In this document: positions 7,122-11,297 of the stretch, piece by piece
Layout of the letters: each line of letters opens with the position of its first letter
Position numbering within the stretch: position 1 is the first letter of the stretch
The notes under the pieces: model-generated
Told to the model about the DNA's origin: nothing
Database searches by the model: none
What the model saw: only the letters and a program-made list of their open reading frames with translations
Position numbers and translations under genes: made by a program
Source of the DNA: Caldilineaceae bacterium
GTDB lineage: Bacteria > Chloroflexota > Anaerolineae > Caldilineales > Caldilineaceae
Direction of reading: 5' to 3'
Assembly (NCBI GenBank): GCA_014879855.1
Contig: JACSRH010000073.1
Span: forward strand, 1-11,297
DNA: 11,297 nt

Positions 7122-8240
7122 ATGACAACTGCTTTTGCAGCGTCCAGGTTTGACGCGCGCAGCCTGGTGCGCGAGGAGCTTGCCGATCTTGAAGCCTACA
7201 CGCCGATCGTGCCTTTTGAAGTGTTGAGCGAACGTCTCGGCCTGCCCATCGCGCAGATCGTCAAACTCGACGCCAATGAAAATCCTTACGGGCCGGCGCC
7301 GGCCGTCATCGAGGCGCTGGCCGCATACAATTTTTATCACATCTATCCAGACCCCCAGCAGACGGAACTGCGGGAGGCGCTGGCCGCGTATGCAGGCGTG
7401 CCGTCTGAACACATTTTGCCCAGTCACGGCGCCGACGAAATGCTGGATTCCCTGTGTCGCATCTTCTTGCAACGCGGAGATGCGATCGTCGACTGCCCAC
7501 CGACCTTTGGCATGTACAGCTTCGACGCGCAGCTTGCCGGCGCGCAGGTGGTCGAAGTGTGGCGCAATGCGGCGTACGGCGTCGATGTCGCCGCCATCGA
7601 ACGTGCGGTGCTGGCAAGTGCGGGGCGCGTCAAGTTGCTCTTTCTGACCTCACCCAACAATCCGTCGGGCACGTGGCTGCCCGAAGCTGAGCTCAAGCAA
7701 TTGCTCAAGCTGCCGGTGATGGTGGTGTTGGACGAGGCATATGTCGAATTTGCCGACCATCCGAGCCGAGCCGCGTGGGTGTTGCGGCACGAGAACCTGG
7801 TGGTGCTGCGCACTTTCAGCAAAGCGGCGGGCATTGCGGGGCTGCGGCTGGGCTATGGCATTTGCCCGGCGTGGCTGATGGCGGAGCTTTGGAAGTTCAA
7901 GCAACCCTACAACGTCAATGTCGCAGCGACCGTGGCCGCGCTCGCCAGCCTGCGCGACCTCGATTATCTGTGCGCCACGGTCGCAAAGCTCAAAACGGAG
8001 CGACGACGGCTGCACGACGCGCTGCGCGCTATCCCTTACCTGGCGCCACAGCCGTCAGAGGCGAACTTTGTGCTGTGCCAGGTCAGCGGGCGCAGCGCCA
8101 AAGCCATCAAACAGGCGCTGGAGCAGCAAGGCATTCTGGTGCGTTACTACAGCAAGCCAGGGCTGGACAATTGCATCCGCATCTCGGTGGGCAGACCGGA
8201 GCAGACGGATCGGGTGATCGAGGCGCTGCGCGCCTTCTGA
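7122..8240 (+). CDS. hisC: Histidinol-phosphate aminotransferase
   Basis: This 372-residue protein is a class I/II PLP-dependent aminotransferase of the HisC type. It moves an amino group from glutamate to imidazole acetol phosphate to give L-histidinol phosphate. Visible landmarks are the substrate-side KLDANENPYGP (48-58), SPNNPSG (177-183), DEAYVEF (204-210; D204 contacts the PLP ring nitrogen), the Schiff-base lysine K234 in TFSKAAGIAGLRLGY, and the carboxylate-binding arginine R353 in CIRISVG. The start ATG 7122 follows GGGAGAGG with good spacing; the open frame reaches back to 7059 inside hisD, but that start would overlap. The position 31 bp after hisD supports a shared histidine operon. 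HisC relatives can also accept aromatic substrates, so some breadth is possible. Confidence 0.94.
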   Translation: MTTAFAASRFDARSLVREELADLEAYTPIVPFEVLSERLGLPIAQIVKLDANENPYGPAPAVIEALAAYNFYHIYPDPQQTELREALAAYAGVPSEHILPSHGADEMLDSLCRIFLQRGDAIVDCPPTFGMYSFDAQLAGAQVVEVWRNAAYGVDVAAIERAVLASAGRVKLLFLTSPNNPSGTWLPEAELKQLLKLPVMVVLDEAYVEFADHPSRAAWVLRHENLVVLRTFSKAAGIAGLRLGYGICPAWLMAELWKFKQPYNVNVAATVAALASLRDLDYLCATVAKLKTERRRLHDALRAIPYLAPQPSEANFVLCQVSGRSAKAIKQALEQQGILVRYYSKPGLDNCIRISVGRPEQTDRVIEALRAF

Positions 8241-8272
8241 TTTTCAGTTGGAATCCATTTCGATATGAAGAA

Positions 8273-8305
8273 TTATCCACAGATGGCGCAGATTACACAG
8301 ATTTT
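8273..8305 (+). repeat. Short intergenic repeat of GATTACA type with a DnaA-box match
   Basis: The segment begins with TTATCCACA (8273-8281), identical to the E. coli DnaA-box consensus. It continues as three CAGAT units in a 9-bp period (8280-8284, 8289-8293, 8298-8302), including GATTACACAGATT. From memory, closely similar TTATCCACAGAT...GATTACACAGATT sequences occur between genes in many Chloroflexota, Cyanobacteria and metagenomic genomes. If so, this is one copy of a dispersed repeat rather than a replication site. Only one copy is in the window. Confidence 0.5.
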
Positions 8306-8340
8306 GTTAAAAGCACCTCGGTCGATGATTGATTTCAAAG

Positions 8341-8346
8341 TATAAT
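8341..8346 (+). promoter_or_regulatory. -10 element for the PH-domain/hisB run
   Basis: A perfect TATAAT lies 40 bp upstream of the ATG at 8381. No good -35 is found 16-18 bp upstream, so the promoter may need an activator or may be weak. It suggests that the PH-domain gene, hisB and murQ can be transcribed separately from hisDC. Confidence 0.5.
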
Positions 8347-8380
8347 TATAGCAACCTATCACGTTATCCATTGAGGAACT

Positions 8381-8920
8381 ATGTCTCTACCTGTTCAACT
8401 GCAAGACGACGAGAAGGTCGTCCGCATCATCAAACGACATCCGCTTGCCTTGTTTGGCCGCATCGCCGGGTTTGCGCTTCTATTGATCGTTGCCCTATGG
8501 CTGTGGTGGTGGCTGCGCAGCTTTGCTGGCGGCATGCAGGTGATAGCCGACATCCTGATGGCGATCTTCGTGGTGGCCGGCGTGGGTTATATCGGCGTCT
8601 ACTGGTATCGTTACGAGAATGATCTTTGGATTGTCACCAGCCAGCGGTTGATCGACTCCACCAAAACCACGCCGTTCAACCAGGATATCAAAACAGCCAC
8701 GCTCACCAACATTCAGGACATCAACATTCGCAAGCGCGGTATTTTTCAGACCATTTTCGAGTATGGCGATGTCATCTGCCAGACCGCGTCTGCGTCCGGG
8801 CACACCTTTGAATTTCTGGGTGTGGCGAAGCCGGCCGAGGTGCTTGACCTGATCGACGACCAACGGGCATTGGCGCAGCGCCATCTCGGACCTGTTGCAC
8901 CAGCAGGGAGCACGCCATGA
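8381..8920 (+). CDS. Small membrane protein with bacterial PH domain
   Basis: The protein has 179 residues. Two hydrophobic segments (about 24-46, LFGRIAGFALLLIVALWLWWWL, and about 54-76) form a membrane hairpin. It is followed by a bacterial pleckstrin-homology-like domain (about 79-160): NDLWIVTSQRLID, then TATLTNIQDINIRKRGIFQTIFEYGDVICQTAS and FLGVAKPAEVLDLI. This is the pattern of YdbS/DUF304-type bPH2 proteins, whose function is poorly known. The PH part should face the cytoplasm. GAGGAA precedes the ATG. The stop overlaps the hisB start (ATGA), so the two are translationally coupled, although no role in histidine synthesis is known. The C-terminal tail (GPVAPAGSTP) looks disordered. Confidence 0.85.
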   Translation: MSLPVQLQDDEKVVRIIKRHPLALFGRIAGFALLLIVALWLWWWLRSFAGGMQVIADILMAIFVVAGVGYIGVYWYRYENDLWIVTSQRLIDSTKTTPFNQDIKTATLTNIQDINIRKRGIFQTIFEYGDVICQTASASGHTFEFLGVAKPAEVLDLIDDQRALAQRHLGPVAPAGSTP

Positions 8921-9513
8921 CCCTGCGCAGCGCATCGATGCAACGCAAAACAGGCGAAACCAATATCGATTTGACCTTTGTCATCGACGGCTCGGGTAAG
9001 AGCGATATTGCGACCGGCATCGGCTTTCTGGATCACATGCTGACGCTGTTTGCGAGTCACGGCCTGTTCGATCTCACTGTCCACGCGCACGGGGACTTGT
9101 ATGTCGACGAGCACCACACCGCAGAGGATGTCTTCATCTGTCTGGGCAAAGCGCTCGACCAGGCGCTTGGCGACCGTCACGGGTTGGTGCGCACCGCGCA
9201 CAGCTACACACCGATGGATGAGACGCTGGCGCGCGTCGTCATCGATCTGGGGGGGCGCCCTTACTGTGTCTTTGCCAGCGAGTTTGCCACGTCGCGTGTC
9301 GGCGAGCTGGCCACCGACTTGATCTTCCACCTGTTCGAGTCGCTGGCAATTCATGGGCGATTGAACCTTCATGCCAGCGTGTTGTACGGGCGCAACGACC
9401 ATCACAAGATCGAGGCGTTGTTCAAGGCGCTGGCGCGCGCGCTGGACGCGGCCACGCTCATCGACCCGCGGCGTCAGGGTGTGCCAAGCACCAAAGGGAC
9501 GTTGACGATCTAG
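8917..9513 (+). CDS. hisB: Imidazoleglycerol-phosphate dehydratase
   Basis: This 198-residue, single-domain enzyme converts imidazole glycerol phosphate to imidazole acetol phosphate, the step before HisC. It uses two manganese ions in a 24-subunit shell. The duplicated metal-binding motifs are both present, GFLDHML (36-42) with DEHHTAED (64-71), and SHG/FHLFESLAIHGRLNLH with NDHHKIEA (160-167). The C-terminal VPSTKGTL (189-196) is the family ending. It lacks the phosphatase domain of the E. coli bifunctional HisB, as is usual outside the gamma-proteobacteria. The ATGA overlap with the PH-domain gene fixes the start and implies coupling. murQ follows after 8 bp. Confidence 0.97.
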   Translation: MTLRSASMQRKTGETNIDLTFVIDGSGKSDIATGIGFLDHMLTLFASHGLFDLTVHAHGDLYVDEHHTAEDVFICLGKALDQALGDRHGLVRTAHSYTPMDETLARVVIDLGGRPYCVFASEFATSRVGELATDLIFHLFESLAIHGRLNLHASVLYGRNDHHKIEALFKALARALDAATLIDPRRQGVPSTKGTLTI

Positions 9514-9521
9514 GGGACATC

Positions 9522-10430
9522 ATGGATCTGAGCAAACTGATTACGGAACAGCGCAATCCAAACACATTGACGATCGATGAGCTTGCCACTCCCGATCTTG
9601 TGGCGCTGATCAACGCCGAGGATGGGCGCGTGGCCGCCGCGGTTGAAATGGCGCTATACGAAATTGCCGCCCTGGTTGAGGCAACGGTGGCCGCGCTGGC
9701 CGCGGGCGGACGGCTGATCTACGTCGGCGCGGGCACGAGCGGACGCCTGGGCGTGCTTGACGCCTCCGAGTGTCCGCCGACCTTTGGCACAGATCCACAC
9801 CAGGTGGTGGGCGTCATTGCGGGAGGTGAGCGCGCGCTGCGGCACCCGGTGGAAGGCGCGGAGGACGACGCGCAGCAAGGTGCAGAAGATATGCAGGCGC
9901 TGGGGGTGGGCGCCGACGACGTGGTGGTGGGCATCGCCGCGTCCGGGCGTACGCCTTACACACTGGGCGCCATCCGCTATGCGCGCAACGTTGACGCCAA
10001 GGTGGGTTGTATTGTCAACAACCCAGGCAGCGAGATGGAGCAAGTCGCCCACTATCCAATCGTTGTGCTGTGCGGGCCAGAAATCGTCACCGGCTCGACG
10101 CGCATGAAAGCTGGCACCGCGCAGAAAATGGTGCTCAACATGATCACGACCGCCACAATGATCCGGCTGGGCAAGGTTTACGAAAATCTCATGATCGACG
10201 TGGAGATCTCCAACCGCAAGCTCAGAACACGCGCGCTTGGCATTATTCGCGAGATTACCGGCAGTGATGAGGAGCAGGCGACGCGGGCGCTGGATGAGCA
10301 CGGCTCGGTCAAGGCAGCCGTCTTCGCACTGCTCACCCATGCAGATCAAGCGACCATTCGGGCATTGTTGGCTGCCCACGACGGCCATCTCAAGCGTGCA
10401 ATGCAGGCGTTCGAGGAGATGGAACAATAA
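9522..10430 (+). CDS. murQ: N-acetylmuramic acid 6-phosphate etherase
   Basis: This 302-residue SIS-fold enzyme cleaves the D-lactyl ether of MurNAc-6-phosphate to give GlcNAc-6-phosphate and lactate, a step of peptidoglycan recycling. Signatures are EQRNPNTLTIDEL (9-21), VGAGTSGRLGVLDASECPPTFG (68-89) with the catalytic-type E83, E114 in VEGAEDDA, and GPEIVTGSTRMKAGTAQK. E83 and E114 fall at the same numbers as in the E. coli enzyme. It starts 8 bp after hisB with GGGGAC as ribosome site, so it is likely in the same transcript. Partners usual for MurNAc uptake or phosphorylation (PTS MurP, kinase AnmK, MurNAc/GlcNAc kinase) are not in the window. Confidence 0.96.
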   Translation: MDLSKLITEQRNPNTLTIDELATPDLVALINAEDGRVAAAVEMALYEIAALVEATVAALAAGGRLIYVGAGTSGRLGVLDASECPPTFGTDPHQVVGVIAGGERALRHPVEGAEDDAQQGAEDMQALGVGADDVVVGIAASGRTPYTLGAIRYARNVDAKVGCIVNNPGSEMEQVAHYPIVVLCGPEIVTGSTRMKAGTAQKMVLNMITTATMIRLGKVYENLMIDVEISNRKLRTRALGIIREITGSDEEQATRALDEHGSVKAAVFALLTHADQATIRALLAAHDGHLKRAMQAFEEMEQ

Positions 10431-10482
10431 GGAAGTCGAGTCTGGGGAAATCACAATTTAAGCTAGAAAGGGGTTTATCACT

Positions 10483-10950
10483 ATGACGGAACAACAACGA
10501 CCGGAGCTGCGCGAGCAACTCAATGAGATGGCGATCAACGCCCGCAACGAGCTGATCGTGCAGGCTGCCACGCTCTTTATGCTGGGGCAGAAGGTCATGC
10601 ACCTAGGGCTGGGCGCAATGGCGCTGAGCAAGGACGAAGCAGCTGAACTTGTCACGCGCATGATCGAGCGGGGCGAAATCGCCGAGGCCGATATTCAGAA
10701 GAACGTGAACGAAATGGTCGAGCGCGTCCGCGCGCGCGGCGAGGCAAGTGACGCCGAACTTCAGGACTTCGCGCAAAAGGCCACGGTGGTGTTGAAGGAA
10801 AATGTCCGCACGATCCTCGAACAGGTGCATCTTCCTGGCGGCGCAAGCGTCGATGCGCTGCTCAAGCAAACCCTGGGCGGACAGAGCAAAGCCAGCGACG
10901 CGCCACCGGCCGTCGAGCCGGCGGAAAAACCTGAACAGCGGAAAGCATAG
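10483..10950 (+). CDS. Phasin-like (PHA granule-associated type) helical protein
   Basis: The 155-residue protein is predicted to be almost all helix. An amphipathic and partly hydrophobic stretch (22-48, NELIVQAATLFMLGQKVMHLGLGAMAL) is followed by a charged heptad-like region (50-115: KDEAAELVTRMIERGEIAEADIQKNVNEMVERVRARGEASDAELQDF). The tail is Ala/Pro/Glu/Lys-rich and disordered (135-155). This layout resembles the PhaI/PhaF-type phasin family, in which the hydrophobic helix coats polyhydroxyalkanoate granules and the 'LVERGEIAEEE' turn is common. No PHA synthase gene is in view, so granule binding is an inference; a general membrane- or protein-associated coiled coil is the alternative. 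AAAGGGG precedes the ATG. It lies 52 bp after murQ and 20 bp before the oxidoreductase gene. Confidence 0.6.
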   Translation: MTEQQRPELREQLNEMAINARNELIVQAATLFMLGQKVMHLGLGAMALSKDEAAELVTRMIERGEIAEADIQKNVNEMVERVRARGEASDAELQDFAQKATVVLKENVRTILEQVHLPGGASVDALLKQTLGGQSKASDAPPAVEPAEKPEQRKA

Positions 10951-10970
10951 CGAAACTCGGAGAAGCAGCC

Positions 10971-11297
10971 ATGGCGCATGGGTATCACGGCAAAATTCTT
11001 GTAGTCGACTTAAGCAACCATCGCATTCAGATCGACCAGCACGACGAGCAGTGGTATCGCACCTACATGGGCGGCGCGAACTTTGGCATGTACTACATCC
11101 TCAAACACATGCCGCCCGGCGCCGACGCGTTAGGCGCGGACAACGTGCTGACTGTGATGCTGAGCGTGCTGACCGGCGCGCCCTTCTCCGGCCAGAGCCG
11201 CATGACGGTCAACGGCAAGTCGCCGCTGACCGGCGCGATCGGTGATTCGCAGGCGGGCGGCTTCTTTCCAGCAGAAATGAAGAACGCTGGCTTTGAT
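10971..11297 (+). CDS. Aldehyde:ferredoxin oxidoreductase, N-terminus (partial, cut by right edge)
   Basis: The frame from ATG 10971 (GGAGAAG upstream) is open for 109 codons to the window end. The start, GYHGKILVVDLSNHRI, then YRTYMGGANFGMYYILKHMPPGADALGADNV, then VLTGAPFSGQSRMTVNGKSPLTGAIGDSQAGGFFPAEMKNAGFD, follows the N-terminal domain of tungsten/molybdenum aldehyde:ferredoxin oxidoreductases. There this domain binds the bis-pterin cofactor with residues of the GDS.AGGFF region. The family oxidises aldehydes to acids and reduces ferredoxin; whether this is AOR proper, a GAPOR-like enzyme or another subfamily cannot be told from 109 of about 600 residues. The iron-sulfur cysteines lie beyond the edge. 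It starts 20 bp after the phasin-like gene. Confidence 0.9.
   Translation, partial: MAHGYHGKILVVDLSNHRIQIDQHDEQWYRTYMGGANFGMYYILKHMPPGADALGADNVLTVMLSVLTGAPFSGQSRMTVNGKSPLTGAIGDSQAGGFFPAEMKNAGFD

Noticed and set aside
8273..8372. Replication origin
   Set aside because: Only one perfect DnaA box and one weak match, with no AT-rich unwinding region or dnaA/dnaN/gidA neighbour. The box lies inside a likely dispersed repeat.
10802..11245. A 147-codon plus-strand frame overlapping the phasin-like gene and the oxidoreductase start
   Set aside because: It is an out-of-frame shadow; the frame starting at 10971 gives a clear AOR N-terminus and the frame of 10483 a coherent helical protein.

Overview
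The window looks like a GC-rich bacterial chromosome from the phylum Chloroflexota, probably Caldilineae/Anaerolineae-like. This rests on three things: the style of the LexA, RecO, HisD and PH-domain proteins, a large exported protein with a carbohydrate-binding-type fold and Pro/Gly/Tyr repeats at the left edge, and a phasin-like gene next to an aldehyde:ferredoxin oxidoreductase at the right edge. The phylum is an inference from remembered family resemblance, not a search. I see no transposase, integrase, phage gene, CRISPR array, rRNA or tRNA.

Left part (1-2012). A minus-strand gene starts at 983 and runs off the left edge. It encodes an exported or membrane-anchored protein with a beta-sandwich-like domain followed by at least eight DPGYT-type pentapeptide repeats. 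Diverging from it is an AadA/ANT(3'')-like nucleotidyltransferase gene (1175-1978). Its stop codon overlaps the U-tract of a strong minus-strand terminator.

Gene-poor stretch (1979-2474). This holds a candidate minus-strand small RNA (about 1977-2085) that carries two perfect anti-Shine-Dalgarno motifs between a 9-bp hairpin and the terminator. To its right is a clear plus-strand promoter driving a stand-alone acyl carrier protein gene. A bidirectional terminator separates acpP from the convergent lexA.

Genome-maintenance block (2738-5707). On the minus strand recO and a MazG-like pyrophosphohydrolase form a tight pair, followed by lexA under its own promoter. A LexA-type box sits exactly between the lexA -35 and -10 elements, with two more near-boxes and a set of TTGGGAAA repeats around it. 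Divergent from recO is a Nudix (MutT-like) hydrolase with an unusual C-terminal zinc ribbon. Together these suggest SOS response, recombination repair and nucleotide-pool cleaning.

Histidine block and onward (5765-11297, all plus strand). hisD and hisC are closely spaced. After a 140-bp gap containing a -10 element and a short GATTACA-like intergenic repeat comes a second run: a small membrane PH-domain protein, hisB (ATGA overlap), murQ (8-bp gap), a phasin-like coiled-coil protein and the start of an aldehyde:ferredoxin oxidoreductase cut by the right edge. Two histidine steps are thus co-directional with peptidoglycan recycling and possible storage-granule and redox functions. Most genes are ordinary housekeeping. 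The less ordinary signals are the candidate anti-SD small RNA, the lexA promoter architecture, the Nudix-zinc ribbon fusion, the HisD Asn-to-Ser change at an NAD-contact position, and the tandem repeat protein.
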